Below, one piece after another: positions 45,515 to 54,782 of a stretch of DNA of 64,000 bases. Below the pieces are notes generated by a model. That model searched no databases, was not told the origin of the DNA, and worked only from the letters and a program-made list of their open reading frames with translations. The stretch comes from Pararhizobium sp. Lineage in GTDB: Bacteria; Pseudomonadota; Alphaproteobacteria; Rhizobiales; Rhizobiaceae. A program made the translations under genes and the position numbers. Position 1 is the stretch's first letter. Every line of letters begins with the position of its first letter. The stretch spans positions 1 to 64,000 of the forward strand of contig JAURWE010000058.1 in NCBI GenBank assembly GCA_030655075.1. Reading direction: 5' to 3'.

Positions 45515-46750
45515 TTATCGAGGAGGCGCGTCGAGATTGTCGATCTTGCGCAATTGCGGAAAGCTCAAGGCCCAGATGATCGACACCGCCAGCGTGCCGA
45601 TGCCGCCGATGACCACAGCCGGAACCGCACCGATGATGTGTGCCATCGTACCGGCACGAAACTCGCCCAGCTCGTTCGACGCCCCGATGAACAGCATATT
45701 GACAGCATTGACCCGCCCGCGCACCTCGTCGGGCGTCCACAGCGCAATCAGCGTCTCGCGCACGTAGACCGAGATCATGTCGGCGCCCCCCATCAGCATC
45801 AGCGCTGAAATCGACAGCCAGGGCGTGCGCGACAGGCCAAAGACGATGGTACCGGCGCCGAACAGGGCGACGCCGATAAACATCAGCGTTCCGGCATTGT
45901 GACGGATCGGAAAGGTGACAAGCAGCACGGCAACGGCGATGCCACCGATACCGATTGCTGCCCGCAGAAGCCCGAGACCGAGTGGTCCGAGCACAAGAAT
46001 CTCACTGGCAAACACCGGCATCAGCGCCATGGCGCCGCCGAGGAGGACAGCGAAAAGATCGAGCGAAATCGCGCCCAGCACGACCTTCTCCGACCGGATG
46101 AAGCGGAACCCGGCAAGGATAGAGTTCCAGCTTGTCGGCTCTTTCATCGTCCTCTGCTCCGGCTTTTCGATGAGGAAAACCAGAACCGCCGCAACGACCA
46201 GCATGCCGAGCGCCACGGAGTAGGCGGTGACGGCACTAAGACCGTACAGAAGGCCGCCGGCCACCGGACCGACGATCGAAGCGATCTGCCAGGACGAGGA
46301 ATTCCACGCCACGGAATTCGGCAGGTCCTCGACCGGGACGAGGTTCGGCGCCAGTGATTGCACCGTCGGCGCCATGAAGGCGCGCTCAATACCGAAGACG
46401 ATCAGAATGGCAAAGACGGGCCATGGTGAGAAAGCGTCTGCGATCGTCAGGCCCAGAAGGCTGGCCGCGCAGAGCGCGCTAACCACCAGGCAGATCGCAA
46501 CGATGGCACGGCGGTTGTAGCGATCCGCAACGGACCCCGTCACCAGCATCAATACCAGCGACGGCAGGAACTGGAACAGGCCAATCAGCCCGAGATACAG
46601 CGTGTTCTGCGTTTGCTCGTACATCTGCCAGCCGACCGACACGCTGATGATCTGGGTAGCGAAGGCCGCGAGGAACCGGGCGAAGAAGAAACGGGCATAG
46701 GAGACGTGCCGGAAGGCGGCAAACCGGTCTCCGGTGGCAAGTGCAGACAT
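45515..46750 (-). CDS. MFS transporter (EntS/MFS_3-like)
   Basis: 411 residues from ATG 46750 (MSALATGDRFAAFRHVSYARFFFARF), with AGGAA upstream. About 12 hydrophobic segments are visible; after the second, LVTGSVADRYNRRAIVAICLVVSAL is the MFS loop 2-3 motif (G-ADRxxRR). The N-terminal RFFFARFLAAFATQIISVSVGWQMYE resembles the MFS_3 group that includes the enterobactin exporter EntS. The exported compound is unknown, and no siderophore genes are nearby. It is divergent from yggT. Confidence 0.85.
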   Translation of the reverse strand: MSALATGDRFAAFRHVSYARFFFARFLAAFATQIISVSVGWQMYEQTQNTLYLGLIGLFQFLPSLVLMLVTGSVADRYNRRAIVAICLVVSALCAASLLGLTIADAFSPWPVFAILIVFGIERAFMAPTVQSLAPNLVPVEDLPNSVAWNSSSWQIASIVGPVAGGLLYGLSAVTAYSVALGMLVVAAVLVFLIEKPEQRTMKEPTSWNSILAGFRFIRSEKVVLGAISLDLFAVLLGGAMALMPVFASEILVLGPLGLGLLRAAIGIGGIAVAVLLVTFPIRHNAGTLMFIGVALFGAGTIVFGLSRTPWLSISALMLMGGADMISVYVRETLIALWTPDEVRGRVNAVNMLFIGASNELGEFRAGTMAHIIGAVPAVVIGGIGTLAVSIIWALSFPQLRKIDNLDAPPR

Positions 46751-46898
46751 GGGATGGACTTTCCTGACAACCGGCTGTTGGGCAAACCTTGTTCGCCGGA
46801 ACCGCAATTAAGCATGTTTTCGGCAACCCGCACAGGCCGCACTTGCTCGTTTAGTCACCAATGTCTACATGTCTGTCAACTCGGAATTGGAGACGCAC

Positions 46899-47192
46899 AT
46901 GATTGCTGTCATCGGCACGCTGAACTTCATTATCAACATCATCTGGTTCATCATTATCGCCTCGGCGATTTTCTCCTGGCTCTATGCCTTCAACATCATC
47001 AATTCCAACAATCAGGTCGTCGCCACCATCGGCCGGTCGCTTTATAATTTGACCGAGCCGGTCTACCGCCCGATCCGCCGGCTTCTGCCGAACATGAACG
47101 GCGTCGATCTTTCGCCGCTCGTCGTGCTCGTCATCCTCTATTTCTTGCAGCTGTTCCTCAACACGACGATCGCGCCCGCCCTGCTCAGCTAA
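46899..47192 (+). CDS. YggT family membrane protein
   Basis: 97 residues from ATG 46899, chosen because GGAG lies six bases upstream; the earlier ATG at 46869 has no site. Two hydrophobic helices flank LTEPVYRPIRRLLPNMNGVDLSPLVVLVILYFLQ, the YggT signature. The family is in the inner membrane; links to cell division, osmotic response and photosystem assembly have been reported in different groups. A bidirectional terminator separates it from ppa. Confidence 0.88.
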   Translation: MIAVIGTLNFIINIIWFIIIASAIFSWLYAFNIINSNNQVVATIGRSLYNLTEPVYRPIRRLLPNMNGVDLSPLVVLVILYFLQLFLNTTIAPALLS

Positions 47193-47242
47193 GTCCCGAG
47201 CGTGCTGCTCGCGCAGAATCCAGGCGGCAGTGCCCATAAAAA

Positions 47243-47280
47243 AATCCTCCGGATCGACAGTGACCGGAGGATTCGTTTTT
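47243..47280. terminator. Bidirectional intrinsic terminator between yggT and ppa
   Basis: AATCCTCCGG (47243-47252) and CCGGAGGATT (47264-47273) form a perfect 10-bp stem. A-tract to the left (seven A from 47238) and T-tract to the right (47276 on) make it work on both strands, stopping yggT (plus) and ppa (minus). Confidence 0.93.
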
Positions 47281-47316
47281 TGCGATGATGACAATCCTGG
47301 CCAGTAACAATTATCC

Positions 47317-47850
47317 TTACTTTGCGGTCTTGGCGCGCTCGATGGCTTCCTGAATCAGCTGCTTGGCAACGTCGACACCCTGCCAGCCGCCGATCTTCAC
47401 CCACTTGCCGGGTTCCAGATCCTTGTAGTGCTCGAAGAAATGTTCGATCTGCTGCAGGGTGATTTCCGGCAGGTCCGTGTAGTCCTTCACCTTGTCGTAG
47501 CGCTTGGTCAGCTGGTAGTTCGGCACGGCGATGATCTTTTCGTCTTTGCCGGAATTGTCTTCCATCATCATCACGCCGATCGGGCGCACATTGATGACGC
47601 AGCCCGGCACCAGCGGACGCGTGCTGGCGATCAGCACGTCGATCGGGTCGCCGTCATCGGACAGCGTATGCGGCACGAAGCCGTAATTGCCCGGATAGGT
47701 CATCGGCGTATAGAGAAAGCGATCGACGACGAGCGTTCCGGCTTCCTTGTCCATCTCGTACTTGATGGGATGGCCGCCGACCGGGACTTCAACGATGACG
47801 TTGACGTCATCCGGCGGGTTCTTTCCGATCGAAATAGCATCTATGCGCAT
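47317..47850 (-). CDS. ppa: Inorganic pyrophosphatase (family I)
   Basis: 177 residues, normal length. EVPVGGHPIKYEMDKEAG, the metal-binding DDGDPIDVLIAS (signature D-G-D-P-x-D), MMMEDNSGKDEKIIAVP and EHFFEHYKDLEPGKWVKIGGW are all intact. It hydrolyses pyrophosphate in the cytosol. It ends at the shared terminator with yggT and has its own 158-bp upstream gap. Confidence 0.97.
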   Translation of the reverse strand: MRIDAISIGKNPPDDVNVIVEVPVGGHPIKYEMDKEAGTLVVDRFLYTPMTYPGNYGFVPHTLSDDGDPIDVLIASTRPLVPGCVINVRPIGVMMMEDNSGKDEKIIAVPNYQLTKRYDKVKDYTDLPEITLQQIEHFFEHYKDLEPGKWVKIGGWQGVDVAKQLIQEAIERAKTAK

Positions 47851-48008
47851 TTGAGGCCCCCACGAGGTTTGAATTCGCCGTTTCGATAGAGCGAAAATCG
47901 AACGCGCGCAACAAGGACTTTGGTCGGCCGCTAAATTAGGCTAGACGCCGAATAACTGACCAACCAAAATCGTCTTCTTCCCTGACACACCAACCGGAAG
48001 TGACGATC

Positions 48009-48617
48009 GTGAAAACGCCAAGCATCCTTGCTCTTGCCTGCATTCTGGCTGCGCCCGTTTCAGTCCTGGCGGCAAACGACAGCGTCTATACCGATCTCAA
48101 GCTCGACACCTGCAAGACGATCGACGAGGCGGAAGTCAGCGTCACAATGAAATGCGGCGGCCTGAAGGACTATCCAGTCTATTTCACAGAGGGCGACCTG
48201 CGCCAGAGCGTGCTCTACGGCCCGGTCTCGCAAAGCTATATCGAAGGCACTTTCGAAAGTTTTAGTCCCTTCAACCACATCGGCGAAAAAGTCGAGTGGC
48301 GCGTCGATGACGAAGGAAAACCGACCGCAGCCATCCTGCGCTGGTTCATCGAAAACTCCAATCCGGACACCGGCGAGACCGATCAGAAACTGCAGGGCCA
48401 GGTTCTGGTGGTCTCCCACGTGGCGCAGGCGGATGACGACACCAGCTGCGTCACGGGCTATGTCGATGCCTTGGAGAACAAGGACGCCAACACGTTGGCG
48501 CGCCAGCTTGCCGATACCATCGCTGCCGATTTCGAGTGCGGCACCGACAAGGCGGAATTTCACGGCAAGCGCGGAGAAAAGACGAGCGAGCCGACCAGCA
48601 GCTTTCCGCAGAACTGA
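48009..48617 (+). CDS. Secreted protein of unknown function
   Basis: 202 residues from GTG 48009 (VKTPSILALACILAAPVSVLAAND), chosen because GGAAG lies at good spacing; GTG 48000 is too close to that site. The N terminus is a Sec signal peptide with VLA-A cleavage. The mature protein has paired cysteines (LDTCKT, MKCGGL; TSCVTG, FECGTD) that suggest two disulfides, and a conserved SYIEGTFESFSPFNHIGEKVEWRVDD. I recognise no family with a known role. It is convergent with the GNAT gene, six bases apart. Confidence 0.72.
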   Translation: MKTPSILALACILAAPVSVLAANDSVYTDLKLDTCKTIDEAEVSVTMKCGGLKDYPVYFTEGDLRQSVLYGPVSQSYIEGTFESFSPFNHIGEKVEWRVDDEGKPTAAILRWFIENSNPDTGETDQKLQGQVLVVSHVAQADDDTSCVTGYVDALENKDANTLARQLADTIAADFECGTDKAEFHGKRGEKTSEPTSSFPQN

Positions 48618-48623
48618 CCGGCC

Positions 48624-49130
48624 TCAGGGCCAGACGTAACCGATTTTCTTCAATTCTCTTTCGCCGAAATCTTCCATGCCTTCGGCGATATCGTTGCCCC
48701 CGGCCGATCGGAAGAACCGGTCCGCATGTTCGCTGTCTTCCAGGCACCAGACCACGAGGCCGCTACAGCCGAGAGATTTCAGGAGGGCCCGGCCCTCGCC
48801 GAATAGCCGGCGACCGAGACCGACGCCCTGATATTCCGGCAGCAGATAGATTTCGTAGATCTCGCCTTCCTGCGGCAGCGAGCGGGCGCGGTTGAGGCCG
48901 AGCGTCATGTAGCCTGCCAGTGTTCCCGCCACGTCGAGAACCAGAACCGTCGCCGGCCCGCGTGCGGCCTTGCGCCACCAGACCTCGCCCCGGCGCTCGA
49001 CCATCTGCATCAGCGGCTTGTAGGGAATGAGCCCGCCATAGGCCTGCAGCCAGGATTCCCTGTGCACGTCCGAGATCGCCCGGGCGTCCCGTGCTTCTGC
49101 TGGCCTCACTTCGATCGATAGCGTTTTCAT
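48624..49130 (-). CDS. GNAT family N-acetyltransferase
   Basis: 168 residues with the GNAT fold: VRPAEARDARAISDVHRESWLQAYGGLIP at the N terminus, then YEIYLLPEYQGVGLGRRLFGEGRALLKSLGC, where QGVGLGR is the acetyl-CoA P-loop (motif A). The acceptor is unknown; the pattern is of general GNATs and not of RimI. A TTAA-N7-TTAA box lies about 97 bp upstream. Confidence 0.86.
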   Translation of the reverse strand: MKTLSIEVRPAEARDARAISDVHRESWLQAYGGLIPYKPLMQMVERRGEVWWRKAARGPATVLVLDVAGTLAGYMTLGLNRARSLPQEGEIYEIYLLPEYQGVGLGRRLFGEGRALLKSLGCSGLVVWCLEDSEHADRFFRSAGGNDIAEGMEDFGERELKKIGYVWP

Positions 49131-49220
49131 CGCGGCACTCTAGACAAACGCAAACACAACAGGAATCCGCCAAAGACTGGCGATATGGCATTGCCCACAG
49201 GCAAGTTTGCCGGGAGCTTG

Positions 49221-49247
49221 CCAAAAGTTAACGCTTTTTTAACTTTT
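49221..49247. promoter_or_regulatory. CtrA-box-like dyad upstream of the GNAT gene
   Basis: CAAAAGTTAA (49221-49230), CGCTTTT, TTAACTTTTG (49238-49247): a perfect 10-bp inverted repeat that also contains TTAA-N7-TTAA, the classical binding form for the alphaproteobacterial cell-cycle regulator CtrA. It lies 91-117 bp upstream of the GNAT start and beyond the typA terminator. The match is seen; CtrA control is inference. Confidence 0.5.
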
Positions 49248-49278
49248 GCGGCAAGACGGAAACGCCGGCGCGCACAAC

Positions 49279-49305
49279 AAAAAACCCCGGACAAGCCGGG
49301 GTTTT
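49279..49305 (-). terminator. Intrinsic terminator of typA
   Basis: Read on the minus strand, AAAACCCCGG / CCGGGGTTTT (49305-49296 and 49290-49281) forms a 10-bp stem with a five-base loop and the T-run extends to 49279. It follows the typA stop by about 28 bp. Confidence 0.92.
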
Positions 49306-49332
49306 GAGGATTTTCACAATGCCGGGAAGCGC

Positions 49333-51162
49333 TTATGCCGCGCCGCGCGACTTTTCGAATCGCTTGCGATCGTTGGAATCGAGATACATCTTGCGCAGGC
49401 GGATGTTCTTCGGCGTCACTTCGACCAATTCATCGTCCTGGATCCAGGAAAGAGCCCGGTCGAGCGTCATGCGGATCGGCGGCGTCAGCTTGACGGCTTC
49501 GTCCTTGCCCGATGCGCGCATGTTGGTAAGCTTCTTGCCCTTCAGCACGTTTACTTCGAGATCGTTGTCGCGCGTGTGGATGCCGATGATCATGCCGGCA
49601 TAGACCTTCTCGCCGACATCGATGATCATCGGACCGCGGTCTTCCAGGTTGAACATAGCATAGGCGACGGATTCGCCGGCGTCGTTGGACAGCAGAACGC
49701 CCTGCACACGGCCGCCGATATCGCCCTTATAAGGCTGATATTCGTGGAACAGGCGGTTCATGATCGCCGTGCCGCGCGTATCGGTCATCAGTTCCGACTG
49801 GTAGCCGATGAGGCCGCGGGTCGGTGCGAAGAACTTCAGGCGAACGCGGTTGCCGCCGGACGGACGCAGCTCGGCCATTTCGGCCTTGCGCTCGGACATC
49901 TTCTGGACGACGACGCCCGAATATTCCTCATCGACGTCGATGACGACTTCTTCGACCGGCTCCAGCATCTGGCCAGTGGCTTCATCCTTGTGCATGACGA
50001 CGCGCGGACGCGAGACGGCCAGCTCGAAGCCTTCGCGCCGCATGGTTTCGATGAGAACAGCCAGCTGCAATTCGCCACGGCCGGACACGTAGAACGAATC
50101 CTTGCCTTCGGCTTCCTCGATCTTCAGAGCGACGTTGCCTTCGGCTTCCTTGAGCAGGCGGTCACGGATGACGCGCGAGGTAACCTTGTCGCCTTCGGTG
50201 CCGGCCAGCGGCGAATCGTTGACGATGAAGGACATGGTCACGGTCGGCGGGTCGATCGGCTGGGCGTGCAGCGCCTCGGTGACCGATGGGTCGCAGAACG
50301 TGTCGGCGACCGTGCCCTTGGACAGGCCGGCGATGGCGACGATGTCGCCTGCATGCGCTTCCTCGATCGGCGTGCGCTCAATGCCGCGGAAAGCAAGGAT
50401 CTTCGAGATACGGCCGTTTTCGATCAGCTTGCCGTCCTGGCCGATGACCTTGACGGCCTGGTTCGGCTTGATCGAACCGGAATGAATGCGGCCGGTGATG
50501 ATGCGGCCGAGGAAGGGGTTGGCTTCGAGGATCGTGCCGATCATGCGGAACGCGCCGTCTTCTTCGCCGACGCTCGGCTCCGGGACATGCTTGAGAACGA
50601 GGTCGAGAAGTGGCCCGAGACCGTCTTCCTTCGGACCTTCCGGATTGAGGTTCATCCAGCCGTTGCGGCCCGAACCGTAGAGGATCGGGAAGTCGAGCTG
50701 CTCGTCGGTTGCGTCCAGATTGGCGAACAGGTCGAAGACTTCGTTGATGACCTCTTCGTGGCGGCCATCCGGACGGTCGATCTTGTTGATCGCGACGATC
50801 GGGCGAAGGCCGACCTTCAGTGCCTTGGAGACGACGAACTTGGTCTGCGGCATCGGGCCTTCCGACGAGTCGACCAGAACGATCGCGCCATCGACCATCG
50901 ACAGGATGCGCTCGACTTCACCGCCGAAGTCGGCGTGGCCGGGGGTATCGACGATGTTGATGCGCACACCCTTCCACTCGATCGAGGTGGCCTTCGCCAG
51001 AATGGTGATGCCCCGCTCTTTTTCGAGGTCGTTGCTGTCCATCATGCGCTCGGTCGTGCGCTGGTTGTCACGGAAGGAGCCAGACTGCTTCAGAAGTTCG
51101 TCGACGAGCGTGGTTTTCCCATGGTCAACGTGTGCGATGATCGCGATGTTGCGCATTTTCAT
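49333..51162 (-). CDS. typA: Ribosome-binding translational GTPase TypA/BipA
   Basis: 609 residues from ATG 51162 (MKMRNIAIIAHVDHGKTTLVDELLKQSG); ATG 51156 is an alternative and neither has a strong ribosome site. G1 is AHVDHGKT, then ERGITI, DTPGHADFGGEVER (G3) and NKIDRPD (G4); the EF-G-like domains follow, with GRGELQLAVLIETMRREGFE and the TypA-specific C-terminal part. It helps ribosome assembly and stress growth, including cold. It ends at an intrinsic terminator. Confidence 0.96.
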   Translation of the reverse strand: MKMRNIAIIAHVDHGKTTLVDELLKQSGSFRDNQRTTERMMDSNDLEKERGITILAKATSIEWKGVRINIVDTPGHADFGGEVERILSMVDGAIVLVDSSEGPMPQTKFVVSKALKVGLRPIVAINKIDRPDGRHEEVINEVFDLFANLDATDEQLDFPILYGSGRNGWMNLNPEGPKEDGLGPLLDLVLKHVPEPSVGEEDGAFRMIGTILEANPFLGRIITGRIHSGSIKPNQAVKVIGQDGKLIENGRISKILAFRGIERTPIEEAHAGDIVAIAGLSKGTVADTFCDPSVTEALHAQPIDPPTVTMSFIVNDSPLAGTEGDKVTSRVIRDRLLKEAEGNVALKIEEAEGKDSFYVSGRGELQLAVLIETMRREGFELAVSRPRVVMHKDEATGQMLEPVEEVVIDVDEEYSGVVVQKMSERKAEMAELRPSGGNRVRLKFFAPTRGLIGYQSELMTDTRGTAIMNRLFHEYQPYKGDIGGRVQGVLLSNDAGESVAYAMFNLEDRGPMIIDVGEKVYAGMIIGIHTRDNDLEVNVLKGKKLTNMRASGKDEAVKLTPPIRMTLDRALSWIQDDELVEVTPKNIRLRKMYLDSNDRKRFEKSRGAA

Positions 51163-51343
51163 GTGTTGGATACTCGGGGGGTTCTGGGTAGCTCTGAGGC
51201 CACGCCACATCTTCAGTTGCCGGGCTCATACAGGTTTTTTTGCATTTGCGAAAGGGGGCAGGCCGGAAAGTCTTCCCGCCCGCCTGCAGTTTCAAAAAAC
51301 CGTCATATCAACTCGCGACGGCCCGGACCGGTTGATATCCCGC

Positions 51344-53404
51344 TTAAGCAGCGAGGCCTTTCTTGGCCAGCATGGCTTCCGGGCTCGGCAGTTTGCCCCG
51401 GAATGCCGTGTAGGCGTCTTCCGGATCGATCGACCCGCCGACCGAGTAAATATTGTCACGCAGGCGCTTCGCCATGGCCGGATCGAAGGCGTTGCCGGTT
51501 TCCTGGAAGGCGGCGAAAGCGTCGGCATCGAGCACTTCCGACCACATGTAGGAATAATAGCCGGCCGAATAGCCGTCGCCGGAGAAGACATGGGCGAAGT
51601 GCGGAGAGCGGTGCCGCATGACGATCGATTTCGGCATGCCGATTTCAGCAAGAACCTCGGCCTCGACAGCCATGGGGTCATCGACGCCGTCACGCGTGTG
51701 GAAGGCCATGTCGACCAGCGCCGACGAGGTGAACTCCACCGTCGCAAAGCCCGAGTTGAACGTCCGCGCCGCCAGAACCTTGTCGAGAAGCGCCTGCGGC
51801 ATCGGCTCGCCGGTCTGCTCGTGCACCGCATAGGTCTTGAGGATTTCCGGAACGGTCAGCCAATGTTCGTACAGCTGCGACGGCAGCTCGACGAAATCGC
51901 GCGACACGCCGGTGCCGGAGACCGACGGATAGGTGACGTCCGACAGCATTCCGTGCAAGGCGTGGCCGAACTCGTGAAACAGCGTTCGGGCATCGTCGAT
52001 CGACAGAAGCGCCGGCTTGCCCTCGGCCGGCTTGGCGAAATTGCAGACATTGTAGATGATCGGGATCTCACCCACACGGCCATTCTCCAGCGGCAGCTTG
52101 TGCTGCGACTGGAACGAACTCATCCAGGCGCCCGAGCGCTTGGAAGCGCGGGCGAAATAGTCGCCGAGGAAGAGCGCGATCAGCGTGCCGCTTGCATCCC
52201 TGATCTCGAAAACACGCACGTCCGGATGATAGGCCGGCACGTCCTTCTTCTCGACGGCGACGATACCGAACAGGCGCTGCGCCACATCGAAGCAGGCGTC
52301 GATGATCTTGTGAAGCTGCAGATAAGGCTTCAGCTCGCCTTCCGAGAAATTGAAAGTCTGCGACCGCAGTTTTTCGGCATAGTGGCGCCAGTCCCAGGGC
52401 ATGATCTCGTGTTTGTTGCCTTCGGCCGCCGCCAGCGAGGCAAGGTCGGCCTCTTCCTCGTGGGCACGCACGACGGCCTTGTCCCAGACCTGCTTCAGCA
52501 GACCATTCACCGCATCCGGCGTCTTCGCCATCGTGTTGTCGAGCTTCAGCGCCGCGAAATTGGCATAGCCGAGCAGCTTTGCTTTCTCAGCCCGAAGCGC
52601 CAGCGTCTCGCGGATGATCTCGCGGTTGTCGGTCTCGCCACCGTTTTCGCCGCGCATGCTCCACGCCCGGAATGCCTGCTCGCGCAGATCGCGCCGGTCG
52701 GAAAAGGTGAGAAAGGGTTCGATAATCGAGCGCGACAGGGTCACGGCGTAACCGCCATCTTCGCCGCGCTCGCGGGCAGCCGCCGCCATCGCATCCCTGA
52801 GGAAATCCGGCAGGCCGGCGAGGTCTTCGTCCTTATGCAGGACAAGCGCCCAGCTCTTCTCGTCGGAGAGAACATTTTGCCCAAAATGTGCGCCCAGTCC
52901 GGCGAGCCGCTCATTGATCGCCGCGAGACGCTCCTGCTCGGGCTTTTCCAGCCTTGCACCGGATTTGACGAAACCCTTCCAGTGCCGTTCCAGTACCCGG
53001 AACTGCTCATGTGACAAACCAAGTGTTTCGCGCTGGTCCCAGAGCGCATCAATTCGCCCGAACAGGGCCGCATTCATGCCGATCCGCGAATAATGCCGCG
53101 ACATTTTTGGCGCGACCTCGCGCTCCAGCGTCTGGATCGTGTCATTGGTGTTGGCACCGGCCCGGTTCCAGAACAGGCTCGACACACGCGACAGCGCATC
53201 ACCGGCGATCTCCAGCGCAACAAGGGTATTTTCAAACGTCGGCGCCTCGGGATTGTTGGCGATCGCATCGATTTCGGCGTCATGCTCACGCAGGGCGGCG
53301 TCGAAGGCAGCAGCGAAGTCGCCATCATCGACCAGATCGAAACGCGGCAGCCCATGAAGCCCGTTCCAGTTGGTCAGCGCCGGATTGAGGGATGTGGCGG
53401 TCAT
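51344..53404 (-). CDS. M3 family metallopeptidase (oligopeptidase A / Dcp-like)
   Basis: 686 residues from ATG 53404 (MTATSLNPALTNWNGLHGLPRFDLV), with AAAGGA upstream. The zinc site HEFGHALHG follows LSIDDARTLF, with the downstream ligand Glu in the LPSQLYEHW region. The GDGYSAGYYSYMWSEVLDADAF segment is typical of M3. It degrades oligopeptides in the cytosol. Length fits both peptidyl-dipeptidase Dcp and oligopeptidase A; I cannot separate them by reading. Confidence 0.93.
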   Translation of the reverse strand: MTATSLNPALTNWNGLHGLPRFDLVDDGDFAAAFDAALREHDAEIDAIANNPEAPTFENTLVALEIAGDALSRVSSLFWNRAGANTNDTIQTLEREVAPKMSRHYSRIGMNAALFGRIDALWDQRETLGLSHEQFRVLERHWKGFVKSGARLEKPEQERLAAINERLAGLGAHFGQNVLSDEKSWALVLHKDEDLAGLPDFLRDAMAAAARERGEDGGYAVTLSRSIIEPFLTFSDRRDLREQAFRAWSMRGENGGETDNREIIRETLALRAEKAKLLGYANFAALKLDNTMAKTPDAVNGLLKQVWDKAVVRAHEEEADLASLAAAEGNKHEIMPWDWRHYAEKLRSQTFNFSEGELKPYLQLHKIIDACFDVAQRLFGIVAVEKKDVPAYHPDVRVFEIRDASGTLIALFLGDYFARASKRSGAWMSSFQSQHKLPLENGRVGEIPIIYNVCNFAKPAEGKPALLSIDDARTLFHEFGHALHGMLSDVTYPSVSGTGVSRDFVELPSQLYEHWLTVPEILKTYAVHEQTGEPMPQALLDKVLAARTFNSGFATVEFTSSALVDMAFHTRDGVDDPMAVEAEVLAEIGMPKSIVMRHRSPHFAHVFSGDGYSAGYYSYMWSEVLDADAFAAFQETGNAFDPAMAKRLRDNIYSVGGSIDPEDAYTAFRGKLPSPEAMLAKKGLAA

Positions 53405-53502
53405 GGCAGATCCTTTCGAAGTGCAGGCAAGGGAGGCGCCATCGGCGCGCCCATGCAATCAGAGTTGTATCAAGATGACGATCATGGCGGAAAGATGCGC
53501 GA

Positions 53503-54144
53503 TCAGGGTTTGCGGACGCCGAGAAGGCCGGGCGCCGCATGCCAGATGGCCTGCACGGCAAACCCCATGAACAGAACGCCCGACAGGCGGACGATGGCAA
53601 GTTCGTGCCGGCGATAGAAACGGCGCACGACAGACGCGCCGATGATGCCGATCAGGATGACATCCGCCACCAGGAAACCGAGCAGAGACACAGCGAGCAG
53701 CGCCGGCAAAGCCTCAAAATCCAGCGCGTTGGCGGAGCTGGCCAGAAGGGCCGTAAAAGTCGCCAGCGCCACCGGGTACCCTTTCGGGTTTGTCAGGCCG
53801 AAGACCAGCCCCCGGCGCAAGGGCCGCTCGACGGTCAGCAGCGCCTGCCCCTGCCCGCGCGGCTTGGCGCGCAGCGCGCTCCAGCCGATCCAGGCCAGAT
53901 AGAAACCGCAGAACAGGCCAAGCACATCGAAAACCGTGCTGCCGATTGTTTTCGCACCGACGATGGCAACCAGCGCCAGCGCCGACCACAGGAGGTCTCC
54001 GGCCAGATGCCCGCCCATGAACAGGGCGCCAGCCTTGCGCCCCTGCCCTGCACCGATGCCCAGCAAGGCCAGAAAGGCCGGACCGGGAATGAGGACGTAG
54101 AGCAGGGCTGCAAAAAACGCGCCCAGAAGCAGGGTATGCGACAT
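53503..54144 (-). CDS. LysE/RhtB family exporter, divergent from a marR gene
   Basis: 213 residues from ATG 54144 (MSHTLLLGAFFAALLYVLIPGPAFLALLG), with GGGAG upstream. The family pattern PGPAFLALLGIGAGQGRKAGALFMGGHLAGDL is clear; RGLVFGLTNPKGYPVALATF is the middle signature and about six helices are present. The substrate is unknown. It faces the marR-MFS pair across 158 bp, so the MarR protein may control it; I saw no clear shared palindrome there. Confidence 0.86.
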   Translation of the reverse strand: MSHTLLLGAFFAALLYVLIPGPAFLALLGIGAGQGRKAGALFMGGHLAGDLLWSALALVAIVGAKTIGSTVFDVLGLFCGFYLAWIGWSALRAKPRGQGQALLTVERPLRRGLVFGLTNPKGYPVALATFTALLASSANALDFEALPALLAVSLLGFLVADVILIGIIGASVVRRFYRRHELAIVRLSGVLFMGFAVQAIWHAAPGLLGVRKP

Positions 54145-54302
54145 GGTTTCTCCCAAACGATCGAATCTCATACGATCCTGCAGCGAGATATCCGTCAAGA
54201 CAAGAACGACTTCGAAAACATCAGGCTGCCGTCCCCGGTGTTGCCCGCCTTCGGCCGGAATGCTACGCAAACCTTACGATCAATCGCGCAGGATGGCTGT
54301 TC

Positions 54303-54782
54303 ATGCCCGCAAGGGTTCAATCCGATACGATCGGCATGCTGCTGACGGACGTCTCCCGCCTGCTGCGGAGCGCCTTCGACAGCCGCATCAACGCCGCCGA
54401 TCTCGGCATCACCGCAGGCGAAGCCCGCACGCTGATTCAGGTCGCCTCTGTCGCTGGCATCAAGCAGACCGATATCGCCGCCCGCATGGGCATCGAGCCG
54501 ATGACGCTCTCGGCCTGCCTCGACCGGTTGGAAGCATTGGGGCTGGTGGCACGGCTGCCGGACCCGGCCGATCGCCGGGCGAAGAACGTGGTGGTGACCG
54601 GCAAGGCCGATCCCCTGCTGGCGGCCATCATGCGCGAGGTCGATGCCGTCATGAGCCGGGTGACGGCCGATTTCGACGACGGCGCCCGGCAGGCACTTCA
54701 GGGCAGCCTGCTGCTCCTGCGCGACAATCTGCACGACATGCTTGGCTGCACGCTGGCAAGCCGGAGGAATGCTGCCGAATGA
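54303..54782 (+). CDS. MarR family transcriptional regulator
   Basis: 159 residues. The winged-helix core runs from about 40 to 105: GITAGEARTLIQVASVAGIKQTDIAARMGIEPMTLSACLDRLEALGLVARLPDPADRRAKNVVVT, where DPADRRAK is the wing. The flanking helices serve dimerisation. It likely represses the downstream MFS pump and perhaps the divergent LysE gene, responding to a small ligand; that is inference from position. Its stop overlaps the pump start (ATGA). Confidence 0.92.
   Translation: MPARVQSDTIGMLLTDVSRLLRSAFDSRINAADLGITAGEARTLIQVASVAGIKQTDIAARMGIEPMTLSACLDRLEALGLVARLPDPADRRAKNVVVTGKADPLLAAIMREVDAVMSRVTADFDDGARQALQGSLLLLRDNLHDMLGCTLASRRNAAE

Noticed and set aside
49246..51621. A 791-codon plus-strand frame opposite typA
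   Set aside because: TypA is complete and conserved on the other strand; the plus frame is a codon-bias shadow.
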